Assembly (NCBI RefSeq): GCF_018437505.1
Contig: NZ_CP072467.1
Location: 3,162,001-3,226,000, forward strand
DNA from: Spiractinospora alimapuensis
GTDB taxonomy: Bacteria; Actinomycetota; Actinomycetes; Streptosporangiales; Streptosporangiaceae
Reading direction: 5' to 3'
Length of the DNA: 64,000 nucleotides
Shown: piece after piece, positions 42,872 to 51,835 of the stretch
Numbering within the stretch: the first letter of the stretch is position 1
Layout: each line of letters starts with the position of its first letter
Translations under genes and position numbers: made by a program
Notes under the pieces: model-generated
Databases searched by the model: none
The model's input: the letters and a program-made list of their open reading frames with translations, nothing else
What the model was told of the DNA's origin: nothing

Positions 42872-43615
42872 GTGGCCGCCCCCACGCCGGACCCCACCGA
42901 GCCCTCACTCGCCGACGCGGCGACGCAGTTCCTGGGGCACAGCCGCCTGAGTGCCGAGGCGCGCCGCTCCTACGGCCAGACCCTCCGCCGCCTCTGCCGC
43001 TCCCTCGGCGCGCACACACCCTTGTCGTCGGTGACGGCCGAGCAGGTGGCGCGGGTCTTCGACCTGGCGTGGGCGAACGCCGCCCCGGCGACGTGGAACC
43101 GCCACCGCTCCGCCCTGCGATCCTTCGGCGACTGGGTGGCCCGGGAGGACCTCGCGGCCCACCTGGGCCGACGCCCCCAGCCGCGCGTCCCCGCAGGCGG
43201 ACTGAGCCCGACCCAGTTGGAACGACTGTGGGCGCGAACCGATCTCCCGTTACGCGAACGCACGCTCTGGCGTCTCCTGCACGAGTCCGCCGCGACGACC
43301 ACACGCGTTCTCGCCCTCAACGTCGAGGACCTCGACCTGGCCGACCGCCGGGCCCGGACGGCGACCTCATGGCTCCAGTGGCGCTCCGCGACAGCCCAGC
43401 TCCTACCCCAGCTGATCGGCGACCGCACCCACGGCCCCCTGTTCCTCTCCGACCGCAAACCCGCTCCGGCCCGCACCCCAGCCGCCACCGATCTCTGCCC
43501 CGACACCGGCCGACGCCGCCTCTCCTACCCCCGCGCGGAGTACCTGTTCAAGCGGGCGACGAAGACCTTGGACCCCACCGGCGAGGGATACACCCTGCGC
43601 TGCCTGCGCGGGTGA
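42872..43615 (+). pseudogene. Tyrosine recombinase/integrase remnant
   Basis: About 247 codons from a possible GTG. An N-terminal SAM-like domain (SAEARRSYGQTLRRLCRSLG; WNRHRSALRSFGDW) is followed by part of the catalytic domain (RTLWRLLHESAATTTRVLALNVEDLDL; YLFKRATKTL). The first catalytic Arg, normally in AAR.NE.L, is missing and the protein ends at LRCLRG, where HxxR and the catalytic Tyr should follow. It is inactive. Its frame is continuous with the restored C-terminus of the sigma factor. Confidence 0.75.
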
Positions 43616-43643
43616 CGCCCGCACTCCCGGCCGCGACGAGACC

Positions 43644-43796
43644 TCAGGGTTGTTTCCCGGTGCCGTTACACCCGGGGCAGGTGACCTGCACTGTCTTCTC
43701 GGGCTTCCCGGCCTCGCCGTCGCCGGTCGAGGTCTGGATCTTGCCGCTCCCTTGACACATGGAGCAGGTGACAGGGTCTTGGCGGTGCTTGGCCAT
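43644..43796 (-). CDS. 50-aa CxxCxGxG mini-protein (zinc-ribbon-like)
   Basis: A 50-residue protein with two DnaJ-type zinc motifs, CSMCQGSGK and CPGCNGTGK, separated by a flexible Gly/Asp linker containing Asp-Gly. It probably binds one zinc. Its ATG shares one base with the TGA of the upstream methyltransferase gene and has GGGGAGG, so the two are tightly coupled. Either an accessory or a substrate of that enzyme; function unknown. Confidence 0.75.
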   Translation of the reverse strand: MAKHRQDPVTCSMCQGSGKIQTSTGDGEAGKPEKTVQVTCPGCNGTGKQP

Positions 43797-44920
43797 CAGG
43801 AGAACCTCCCCTGGATCTGGTTGTCGGGGTGGTGGAGCCAGAGGCGTTGGCCTTCGGCGTCGACGGTGAGCCCGAAACGATCCATGTCCGGCTCTCCCCA
43901 TCCGACCCAGGCGAGATAGGCCGCCTCCAGTTCCCCCCACAAGTCACGCGGTCCGGACTGCGTAACCTGGGCTGTTCCTCCTCCGGACGACTGGGTCGCG
44001 AGCGCGTGGGAATCCCTGGCGACGTCCCGAAGCGCGATCCGGTAGGTTCCGTCCGTGGGGTTCGTCGCGCCGCTTCCCACCGACACCCCAGGCAACAAGG
44101 CGGCGAAGGCAAGTCGCAGCCCCGGGTTCGCGTGACCGATCCGGCGTGGGTCGACCTCGGCGACGGACTCACGGGTTTCCCCCTGGATGGGCGGACGGCC
44201 GACGCGCTGCGCGCGCAGCATCGTGTATCCGGCGCTGCCGACGCACCGCCCCACGGCGGCCGACCCCGTGGCGCTGAGCCGGACCCGGAACCCGAAGTTG
44301 TGCGGGTCCGGCATCCACGGGGCCACGATGATCCCTCCTGGGCGGGTCTGCTCCACCCAGGCGTAGGGGAACTCGCGAACACCGCAGGTGACGTGGAGAC
44401 GGTCATAGGGCGCGCCCTCGGGGGCGCCGAACGCGCCATCAACCACAAGGAGCGTCGGGGTGAACCCCATCCGTTCCAGGTTCACCCGGGCGGTGGCCGC
44501 CAATCGTTCGTCCACCTCGACGGAGGTCACGCTCGTCGAACCCAGTCGGGCCGACAGCAGACCGGCCGTCCATCCGGTGCCCGTACCGATCTCCAGTACG
44601 CGATCACCCGGATAGGGGTCGAGGAGACGCAGGAACGCGAACACCACCCCCGGCGACGAACAAGAACTCGTCCAGTCCACCACCTGCACGGCCGTTCGCG
44701 GCGACAACTCCGTCCGACCGTCGTCCACCTGGGTGATGATGGCGCTGTCCCCCAGCACCGCCTCTTCCCAGCCCCGTGGGTCCTGGTCGCGGTCGATCCA
44801 GGTGAACGCGCCCGCGTCGAACCCCCGATCCGGCACGAACGCCTTTCGGGGGGCCGCGGTCAACGCCTCGGCCCAGTCCTCGCCGGCCAACCGCACCAGC
44901 TCGTCCGGCGCACCACCCAT
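43796..44920 (-). CDS. Protein-isoaspartate methyltransferase-like (PCMT) protein
   Basis: 374 aa. SAM motif VLEIGTGTGWTAGLLSARLG, VTSVEVDE and YDRLHVTCGVREFPYAW match the PCMT fold; the N-terminus APRKAFVPDRGF is typical of long actinomycete PCMT-like enzymes, some of which modify ribosomally made peptides. The C-terminal 150 residues are an extra domain. ATG 44920 lacks a clear ribosome site. Coupled to the 50-aa Cys-rich protein downstream. Confidence 0.8.
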   Translation of the reverse strand: MGGAPDELVRLAGEDWAEALTAAPRKAFVPDRGFDAGAFTWIDRDQDPRGWEEAVLGDSAIITQVDDGRTELSPRTAVQVVDWTSSCSSPGVVFAFLRLLDPYPGDRVLEIGTGTGWTAGLLSARLGSTSVTSVEVDERLAATARVNLERMGFTPTLLVVDGAFGAPEGAPYDRLHVTCGVREFPYAWVEQTRPGGIIVAPWMPDPHNFGFRVRLSATGSAAVGRCVGSAGYTMLRAQRVGRPPIQGETRESVAEVDPRRIGHANPGLRLAFAALLPGVSVGSGATNPTDGTYRIALRDVARDSHALATQSSGGGTAQVTQSGPRDLWGELEAAYLAWVGWGEPDMDRFGLTVDAEGQRLWLHHPDNQIQGRFS

Positions 44921-45063
44921 ACCGCGACACTAGACCGTCACCTCACATCCCGGAAGCACTTCCACGGACACAAACCCCTACCCACCGCACGTGCCTCGGG
45001 GATCGACCACGGTGGACAATGGGGCACGGCGGATGCGGGCCAGTCGGGTGCGAGTGGAGGCCG

Positions 45064-45723
45064 ATGGTGGGGACGGCGTTGCGGGTGGTCATCGCCGAGG
45101 ACTCCGCGTTGTTGCGGGAGGGGCTGGTCCGGCTGTTGGCGGAGGAGGGGCACGAGGTGGTGGCCTCGGTGGGCGACGCTCCCTCCCTGCTGAAGGCCGT
45201 CCGGGAGTCCGCTCCCGACGTCGCCGTGGTCGACGTCCGGATGCCGCCGAGCCACACCAGCGAGGGCCTCCAAGCAGCTGTACAGCTCCGGCGGGAACTC
45301 CCCGACATGGGGGTCCTGGTGCTTTCGCAGTACGTGGAGCGGGAGTACGCGACCCAGCTCTACATGGAGAACTCCGAAGGCGTCGGCTACCTGTTGAAGG
45401 ACCGCGTCGGCCAGGTGGGCGAGTTCCTGGACGCGTTGGAACGCGTCGCGGCCGGCGGCGCCGCGTTCGACCCCCAGGTGGTCCGCCACCTCATCGCCGG
45501 CGGGCAACGCCGCGACCCCCTGGAGAGCCTCACCCCGCGCGAACGGGACATCATCGAACTCATGGCCCAGGGCCACACCAACGCGGCGATCAGCGCGCGG
45601 CTCCATATCTCCCAGAGCGCCGTGGAGAAGCACGTCAACGCCATCTTCGACAAGCTGCACCTGGGCGACACCGCCGGATACAGCCGCCGCATCCTCACCG
45701 TTCTCCACTACATCGGCGCCTGA
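45064..45723 (+). CDS. NarL/LuxR-type response regulator
   Basis: 219 aa. Receiver domain with acidic pocket Glu12/Asp13, phospho-acceptor Asp57 in VVDVRMP and the lysine of GYLLKDRV. The LuxR helix-turn-helix is LTPRERDIIELMAQGHTNAAISARLHISQSAVEKHV. ATG 45064 follows GGAGG. The likely partner is the histidine kinase at 46816-48096; a CPBP protease gene lies between. Confidence 0.93.
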   Translation: MVGTALRVVIAEDSALLREGLVRLLAEEGHEVVASVGDAPSLLKAVRESAPDVAVVDVRMPPSHTSEGLQAAVQLRRELPDMGVLVLSQYVEREYATQLYMENSEGVGYLLKDRVGQVGEFLDALERVAAGGAAFDPQVVRHLIAGGQRRDPLESLTPRERDIIELMAQGHTNAAISARLHISQSAVEKHVNAIFDKLHLGDTAGYSRRILTVLHYIGA

Positions 45724-45826
45724 GCCGGCCCGCCCACGGTGCGGCGGGGGAACTGCGGTTTCCCACAGGGTAGGTGGGTGGTCATCCCCGTACCGCCAGT
45801 GGTGGGGGATCCGTAGCTTCGTCGGT

Positions 45827-46819
45827 ATGCGCAGCACAGACACCGTCTCCGAACCACCCACGACCACGGCGCGTCTCCCACTACGCGAGATCGTCGCCTT
45901 CGTCCTCCTGGCCTACGGCCTGGCGTGGCTCGTCTACCTCCCCGCGGTCAGCGGCGGTGCGGGCCCCGAGGACCCCATCTACGGCATCAGCGCGTCGCTC
46001 TACATGTTCACGCCGGGCGTCGCGGCCCTGCTGATCACCTACTTCCTCTGGAAACCCCGGAGCGGTCTCCGGGCACTCGGCATCGTGCCGTTGCGTCCGA
46101 TCCGCAGGGTCGGCGGCTACTCGTTGCTCGCCCTAGTCGTTCTCCCCATCGTGGGTGCGGTCGCCCCATGGGTCGCCGCCGCCTTCGGGGTGATCAAACT
46201 GGACCTCACCACCTTCTCCGGGTTCCGCGCCGCGCTGGAGGAACGTGCACCGGCCGTGGTCCCCTACCTGCCCGACGCCGGTTTCCCCCTGGTGGGGCTG
46301 CTGGTCGCCGTCGGCTTCGTGGCGGCCACGATCCTCCCGATGGTGTTGCTGACCTGCCTGGGCGAGGAGATCGGGTGGCGCGGCTACCTCCTGCCCCGCC
46401 TGCTGCCGCTCGGGGTCTGGCCGGCCCTCGTCGTGAGCGGGGTGGTGCACGCCTTCTGGCACAGCCCCCAACTCTTCCTGCAGATCCGCTCCGGCTCGAT
46501 GGACGCGGGCGTCATCGTGGTGTACGTCCTCGGGGTCACCGTGCTGGGCCTCGTGATCGGGTGGCTGCGTCTCGCCTCCGGCTCGGTGTGGCCGGCGACG
46601 ATCGCCCACGCGGCGAACAACAGCTTCGCGATCCTCGGGTTCCTCCTGGTGTCGGACGCCGACACCCCCACGAGCGCCGTCCTGTACTCCGGCAACACCG
46701 GTGGCGTGATCGGCATCGCGGTGACCCTCGCCCTGGTCGTTCCGTTGGCGCTCACCGGACAGCTTCGGGTCCGGTCCTTCGACCCGGTCCTGGAGCACGC
46801 GACCGTCCGGAAACCGTGA
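45827..46819 (+). CDS. CPBP-family intramembrane metalloprotease
   Basis: 330 aa, about eight membrane helices. The three Abi/CaaX motifs are present: GEEIGWRGYLLPRL, VVHAFWHSP and IAHAANNSF. Family members cleave prenylated or membrane substrates or protect against peptides. It lies between response regulator and kinase, and its stop overlaps the kinase GTG (GTGA), so it is probably a regulated part of this signalling operon. ATG 45827. Confidence 0.9.
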   Translation: MRSTDTVSEPPTTTARLPLREIVAFVLLAYGLAWLVYLPAVSGGAGPEDPIYGISASLYMFTPGVAALLITYFLWKPRSGLRALGIVPLRPIRRVGGYSLLALVVLPIVGAVAPWVAAAFGVIKLDLTTFSGFRAALEERAPAVVPYLPDAGFPLVGLLVAVGFVAATILPMVLLTCLGEEIGWRGYLLPRLLPLGVWPALVVSGVVHAFWHSPQLFLQIRSGSMDAGVIVVYVLGVTVLGLVIGWLRLASGSVWPATIAHAANNSFAILGFLLVSDADTPTSAVLYSGNTGGVIGIAVTLALVVPLALTGQLRVRSFDPVLEHATVRKP

Positions 46820-48096
46820 TTCCCTTGAGTGTGCGCCCAGGGTCATCAGCCGGAACACGTCAGGCGCTCGCCATCCTGCGGGGCTTGGTCTCGCGCGTCG
46901 GCGGGCAGTTCCTCGGTCTCGTGCTGGGCTCGGTGTTCGCCTGGGCGACGCTGGGCTGGGTGATGGTCAGCGGCGTGGCGGTCGTACTCACGTCCCCCCT
47001 TCCGTCCGTCGCCCGCCGCACACGCTCATGGTGGTCCCTCGGCGGAGACGTCCTGATCGCGGGCGAACAATGGCGCCTCTCCCGGTGGCTCGACTGCGAC
47101 ATCCAGCGCCCGGGCGGTGTCGAGGGCAGCGGGCTCGCCTACCTGCTACTGCGGATCCCGATCGGGCTCACCACCGGCTACCTCATCTTCAACGCGGTGT
47201 TCATGATCGGCCTGTTGTTCGGTGGTGCGCTCTGGGCCGGCACCGCCGGCGACGGGACGCCCATCGAGATCAGCCTGCCGGGCGTCGACATGACCCCGGC
47301 CCCGTGGACCCTCGGCGCGTTCCTCGGCGCGTTCGTCATCGCGATGGCGATGGTGGGCACGGTCCTCATGGCGGCCGGGGACCGAGCGCTGGCCCGCCGC
47401 CTCCTCGGTCCCGACCTGAGGGATCGGTTGGAGCGGCGGATCAGCGAGCTGACCGAGAGCCGCGCCGCCGTGGTCTCCGCCGTGGACGAGGAGCGCCGCC
47501 GCATCGAACGGGACCTCCACGACGGCGTGCAACAGCGGACGGTGGCGCTGGCCATCCTCCTCGGACGCGCGGTGCGGCGCGGGGGTCAGGGGGGTGGGCA
47601 AGGTGGTGGGTGGGACGGCGAGGACCTCCTCCAACAGGCACACGACCAGTCCCTCCACCTGGTCGACGAACTGCGCGACGTGGCCTGGCGGGTCTACCCC
47701 CGCACGCTGGACGAACTGGGGCTGTCCGCGAGTCTCGCCACCATCGCGGAGAACTCGGCGATCCCCGTCACCGTGCGGGACGCCCTCACGCGACGACCAG
47801 CCGCGACGACCGAGACCGCCGTCTACTTCGTCGCCCGCGAGGCCATCACCAACGCGGTGAAACACGCCAACGCCACCGAGGTGACGGTGGACCTGGCCGA
47901 GGACCCGACCGCGGACACCCTCGAGATCCACATCCACGACGACGGTGAGGGGGGAGCGGACCCGAACGGGAGCGGGCTCCAGGGCCTGCGCCAGCGCGTC
48001 GCCGCCCTGGACGGAACCTTCGCGCTCCACAGCCCGCCCGGTGGCCCCACCACGGTGACCGCGCGTTTCTCCACCGACCGCGCCCCCGACGCCTGA
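46816..48096 (+). CDS. NarL-type sensor histidine kinase
   Basis: 426 aa. N-terminal membrane helices (about residues 25-60 and 110-190) form the sensor. HisKA_3 dimerisation segment EERRRIERDLHDGVQQR has the phospho-acceptor His235; the GHKL ATPase has AREAITNAVKHANA, DDGEGG and GSGLQGLRQRV. A Gly/Gln-rich insertion (GGQGGGQGGG) interrupts the region after the His box. GTG 46816 overlaps the CPBP stop. Cognate regulator at 45064-45723. Confidence 0.9.
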   Translation: MIPLSVRPGSSAGTRQALAILRGLVSRVGGQFLGLVLGSVFAWATLGWVMVSGVAVVLTSPLPSVARRTRSWWSLGGDVLIAGEQWRLSRWLDCDIQRPGGVEGSGLAYLLLRIPIGLTTGYLIFNAVFMIGLLFGGALWAGTAGDGTPIEISLPGVDMTPAPWTLGAFLGAFVIAMAMVGTVLMAAGDRALARRLLGPDLRDRLERRISELTESRAAVVSAVDEERRRIERDLHDGVQQRTVALAILLGRAVRRGGQGGGQGGGWDGEDLLQQAHDQSLHLVDELRDVAWRVYPRTLDELGLSASLATIAENSAIPVTVRDALTRRPAATTETAVYFVAREAITNAVKHANATEVTVDLAEDPTADTLEIHIHDDGEGGADPNGSGLQGLRQRVAALDGTFALHSPPGGPTTVTARFSTDRAPDA

Positions 48097-48268
48097 GGTC
48101 CGCTCCCCGCCACGCTCCGGTCACGCCGTCCGACGGAGCCGGCGCAACGGCACCGCGTATGCACAAAGGCACACCGCAGCGGTGTCCGGCGGGCAATCCA
48201 CTCCCCCGTCTCCCACTGATGGACTGCGTTTCGGCCGCTCACCCGGCCACCGACATCGAGGAGGCACC

Positions 48269-49408
48269 ATGCGCGACGCAGCCCGCCGCACCACACGCTC
48301 CATCGTCACGACCACCGCGGTTCTCGCCCTGGGGCTGGGAACCGTCCCGGCCCATGCCGACACCGACCCCCGCGCCGACCGCCCGGACTCCCCTGGAGAC
48401 ACGATCACCGAAGAGATCGAGGCGGTCGTGGACTCCGAGATCGCGTCGGCCGTCATCGCACGTCACCAGGACAGTGCCACCCACTGGGCGGGGAGCGCGG
48501 GCGTCGCCGACCTCGGACGTGAGGCCCCGGCCGACCCCGACGGGTACTTCCGCGCCGCGAGCAACACCAAGACCTTCGTCGCGACGGTCATCATGCAACT
48601 GGTGGACGAGGGCCGTGTGGACCTGGACCACCCCATCGAGAACTACCTCCCCGGGACGGTTCCCGACGGGGACACCGTCACGGTGCGCCAGATCCTCAAC
48701 CACACCAGCGGCATCCACAACTACACCAGCGTCCCCGGGTTCGAGATCGGGACGTGGCGCGGCGACAACCGGTTCACCAGCTACGAGCCCCAGGAACTGC
48801 TCGACGCCGCGTTCGCCAACGACCCGTACTTCGCCCCCGGGGAGGGCTGGCACTACTCCAACACGAACTACATCCTGGCGGGCCTGTTGATCGAGGCGGT
48901 CACCGGCCGGCCCTACGCGGAGGAGGTCACCGACCGCGTTCTCGAGCCGCTGAACCTGGAGCACACGGTGTTCCCGGGGACCGACCACCGGCTGCCCGAG
49001 CCGCACGCGACGGGCTACACGCTCGTCGACGGCGAGTACGTGGACGCCACGGAGTACAACCCGTCGATCGGCTGGGCCGCCGGCGAGATGACGTCCACCA
49101 CCGCGGACCTCGCCCGCTTCCTCGACGCGCTGTTCGACGGCGAGTTGACCAGCGAGGAGTCGCTGGACGAGATGCTGGACCCGGTCGACACCGGGAGCGG
49201 CTACGGGTACGGCCTCGGCCTGCGCAGCTACGAGCTCGACTGCGGAACCGTGTGGGGGCACGGCGGGACGGAGGTCGCCTACGTCAGCATGATGACCCGC
49301 TCCGAGGACGGCGACACCGCGGTCATCGCCGGAAGCCTGTACCGGACCGATCTCGCCCAGCCGGACCTGCGGGAACGATTGCTCGAATCGGCGCACTGCG
49401 CGGGGTGA
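48269..49408 (+). CDS. Secreted serine hydrolase (class C beta-lactamase / DD-peptidase family)
   Basis: 379 aa. A 30-residue signal peptide ends with PAHA. Catalytic motifs: SNTK (Ser98, Lys101), YSN (196-198) and HGG near residue 332. It acts outside the cell, probably as a D,D-carboxypeptidase or esterase; true beta-lactamase activity cannot be told from sequence. ATG 48269 follows GAGGAGG. Confidence 0.9.
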   Translation: MRDAARRTTRSIVTTTAVLALGLGTVPAHADTDPRADRPDSPGDTITEEIEAVVDSEIASAVIARHQDSATHWAGSAGVADLGREAPADPDGYFRAASNTKTFVATVIMQLVDEGRVDLDHPIENYLPGTVPDGDTVTVRQILNHTSGIHNYTSVPGFEIGTWRGDNRFTSYEPQELLDAAFANDPYFAPGEGWHYSNTNYILAGLLIEAVTGRPYAEEVTDRVLEPLNLEHTVFPGTDHRLPEPHATGYTLVDGEYVDATEYNPSIGWAAGEMTSTTADLARFLDALFDGELTSEESLDEMLDPVDTGSGYGYGLGLRSYELDCGTVWGHGGTEVAYVSMMTRSEDGDTAVIAGSLYRTDLAQPDLRERLLESAHCAG

Positions 49409-49440
49409 CGCACGGCGGGTTCGTCTCCTAGGCTCCGGTC

Positions 49441-49941
49441 ATGACGCGCACGGTCTACCTGTGGCACGACGGGGCGAAGCCCCCCGCGGAGCTCCGGATC
49501 ACCCAGGTGTACGGGTGGCTGTTCGACCCCCACGGCCGGCTCGTGGCCTGCTACGACAACGGCGCGTGGGGGATGCCGGGCGGCCGCCCCGAGGCCGTCG
49601 ACGAGAGTCATCACGACACCCTGGTCCGCGAGGTGGACGAGGAGGTCCAGGTGCGTTTCACCGACGCGGCCTACCTCGGCTACCAGGAGGTGCGTCGAGG
49701 CGGGCGTTCGCCCGTTGCCCAGCTCCGGTTCGTCGCCCGGATCACGGAGCTGCTGCCCCGCCGTCCCGACCCCGACCACGGCCGTACCCACGCCCGCCTA
49801 CTGGCACCGGTACCCAACGTTCTGACCCGACTGGACTGGGGGCCGTCCGCGGAAGCGCAGGCGAGGAGCGCGACCGCGATCGCGGAGGCACGGTGGGCGC
49901 TCCCCGTCACCTCCCCGACGAAGACGGCCTCGCTGAACTGA
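49441..49941 (+). CDS. NUDIX hydrolase
   Basis: 166 aa. The NUDIX box runs from GGRPEAVDESHHD to REVDEEV and fits GX5EX7REUXEEXGU apart from the final Gly. Hydrolyses a nucleoside diphosphate linked to X; substrate unknown. ATG 49441 has a weak ribosome site. It lies 32 bp behind the serine hydrolase. Confidence 0.88.
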   Translation: MTRTVYLWHDGAKPPAELRITQVYGWLFDPHGRLVACYDNGAWGMPGGRPEAVDESHHDTLVREVDEEVQVRFTDAAYLGYQEVRRGGRSPVAQLRFVARITELLPRRPDPDHGRTHARLLAPVPNVLTRLDWGPSAEAQARSATAIAEARWALPVTSPTKTASLN

Positions 49942-50007
49942 CGCCGCCGCTCGCGGTCACGGACCACCGGGAAAGCACGACCGACGCCGCTCGGAACCGG
50001 CCGCGCG

Positions 50008-51129
50008 CTACGCAAGGGTGACGCGCAGCTCCTCCCTGCCGCGGGCGGAGGCGAGACGCTCGGCCTCGTCGCGCAGAGCGTCCCGGGGGAGCTCCTGGAA
50101 AGCGGTGACGGTCAGGTCGAGGCGTCGCGCCGTCGTCTTCGCGCGCCAGGTGCCGACGACCTCCCCGTCCAACCACGCGACGCCCGGGTTGCCAAGCATC
50201 CGCCACACGGCCTTGCGGTGTTCGGTGGAGGGGACCAGGAACTCCCGGTCCCGCCCCTGGAGCCAGGGGTCGAGCGGTGGAAGCAGGCGCAGGGTCCCCG
50301 GTCGGGGGACCTCGACCTCACTCAGGAGAGCCTCGCTGGCCGTGGGCAGCCAGCGCTTCCTTCCCTCCGTGTCCACCCGCACCGGCACGGTGTCCTCGGG
50401 CCACACCTCGCGCAGGGCAGTGGCGGAGGTGCCGAGGAACCCGGCCGCCTCCGCGAGCGTGGCCGGGCCGTGGAGGCGGAGGTAGGCGGTGACGACCTCG
50501 GCCGTTCCCTCGGCGTGCTCGGGGACGGGCCAACGGTTCTCGATCGGGGTCACCACCGCCGGGGTCGTGCCCGGAACCAGCGAGAAACCGGCGAAGATCC
50601 CAACGAGCTGGAACACGTTGCCGTAGACGTGCTCGGTCCCGCACACCCGGCAGAAGTACCGGTAGGCGGCGGGCAGCGAACGCGTCACCTGGCCGCTCAG
50701 GTCACCCCGACCGATCGGTCCCGCCGCGGTGGCCTCGCGTTCCGCCTCGGCGACGGCGGTGAACGCGTCCAGGCCGGCGATTCCCGCCTCGCCGAGGGCC
50801 TTGCGTTCGCTGGTCAGTCGAGTCCAGGCGTCCCGCTCGCCCACCGGCCACAGGGCCGTGGCCAGCCCGGGCAGGTCGGCCCGCCGGTGGAGGTGCGGCG
50901 CTCCGCGAAACGACCACACCGTGAGGTGGTCGACGCCCCAGGGGGCGTCTCCCTCCGGATCGGGCACCTGGTTGAGCCGTGCCCCCAGCGCCGCCGCCAC
51001 CGCGGATCCCGACGGGGCCTGGATCCCCAGGTCGAGTACGCTCAGCTCGTCCATGCTGTCGGTGCGCCGGTCCAGGCCCTGGACGTGCGCACGGTAGGCC
51101 AGGGCCTGGGACCGCGAGATCTCCAACAT
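50008..51129 (-). CDS. Winged-helix DNA-binding domain protein (AlkZ-like, HTH_42)
   Basis: 373 aa. The pattern SRSQALAYRAHVQGLDRR, VWSFRGAPHLHRRADLPGL, TPIENRWPVP and LPPLDPWLQGRDRE belongs to the large actinomycete AlkZ-like family, whose best known member unhooks azinomycin interstrand cross-links as a DNA glycosylase. Whether this one is a glycosylase is open; I could not place the QxQ-type catalytic motif with certainty. ATG 51129 follows GGGAG. In an operon 14 bp behind the TIGR03086 protein. Confidence 0.82.
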   Translation of the reverse strand: MLEISRSQALAYRAHVQGLDRRTDSMDELSVLDLGIQAPSGSAVAAALGARLNQVPDPEGDAPWGVDHLTVWSFRGAPHLHRRADLPGLATALWPVGERDAWTRLTSERKALGEAGIAGLDAFTAVAEAEREATAAGPIGRGDLSGQVTRSLPAAYRYFCRVCGTEHVYGNVFQLVGIFAGFSLVPGTTPAVVTPIENRWPVPEHAEGTAEVVTAYLRLHGPATLAEAAGFLGTSATALREVWPEDTVPVRVDTEGRKRWLPTASEALLSEVEVPRPGTLRLLPPLDPWLQGRDREFLVPSTEHRKAVWRMLGNPGVAWLDGEVVGTWRAKTTARRLDLTVTAFQELPRDALRDEAERLASARGREELRVTLA

Positions 51130-51143
51130 CGCCGGCGCTCCCG

Positions 51144-51692
51144 TCACGCCTGTCGTCCGAGCTTGGCGAGGAGCCGGGTCTGTGCGTCGGCCCCCTCGGG
51201 TGGTGTGACCTCCTCGCCGCACACGTCCTTGCGCCGGACGTTGTCCCCGAACCTTGCCACCCGTTCCCAGGCGAGGTCGATCTCGTCGGGAACGATGAGT
51301 TCGTCGCCACCCGTGGCACGGGCGAGATCCCACCGGTGCACCACGAGATCGAAGTTGAGGAACATGTCGACGGCCGCGTCGAAGCGGGTGCGCCCGAAGA
51401 ACCCGTCGAACTCGGCTCCGGCCCGTTCGGGGGCGTCCAGGTCCGCCTGGACCACCGCCCGCGCGGCGTCCCACGCGGCCACGGGGTCGTCGTCCACTGA
51501 GGGGATCTCGCCCAGGCTTCGGCCCACCAGCGCCAGGAAGTACCCCTGGGTGTCCACCACGTGGCGAACGACGTCGCGCGCCGTCCACTCCTCGCAGGGC
51601 GACTGGTTCTCCCAACGATCACCAGGGACCTTCGCCACGACGTCCGCGAACGCCGCGCCCAGCTGGGCGTACCGCTCTGAAATATCGCTCAT
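51144..51692 (-). CDS. TIGR03086 family DinB-like protein
   Basis: 182 aa, a four-helix DinB/mycothiol-maleylpyruvate-isomerase-like fold: RWENQSPCEEWTARDVVRHVVDTQGYF and FDLVVHRWDLARATG carry the His residues of the metal site. Such proteins are typical of mycothiol-containing actinomycetes; exact reaction unknown. ATG 51692 was taken; GTG 51695 is equally possible. First gene of a two-gene operon with the AlkZ-like gene. Confidence 0.85.
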   Translation of the reverse strand: MSDISERYAQLGAAFADVVAKVPGDRWENQSPCEEWTARDVVRHVVDTQGYFLALVGRSLGEIPSVDDDPVAAWDAARAVVQADLDAPERAGAEFDGFFGRTRFDAAVDMFLNFDLVVHRWDLARATGGDELIVPDEIDLAWERVARFGDNVRRKDVCGEEVTPPEGADAQTRLLAKLGRQA

Positions 51693-51835
51693 CACTGGTC
51701 AACTCCCGTGCGTGTTTCCTTCTGTTCTTCCTCCATCCTGCGCTGGTAAGCCCCGATCGTCTTGAAGAAACACGACGTCACCGCGACTCCGAGTGAGTGG
51801 TGGCCAGAGCGGGGGCGCGGGGAGTGGACTGTGGG

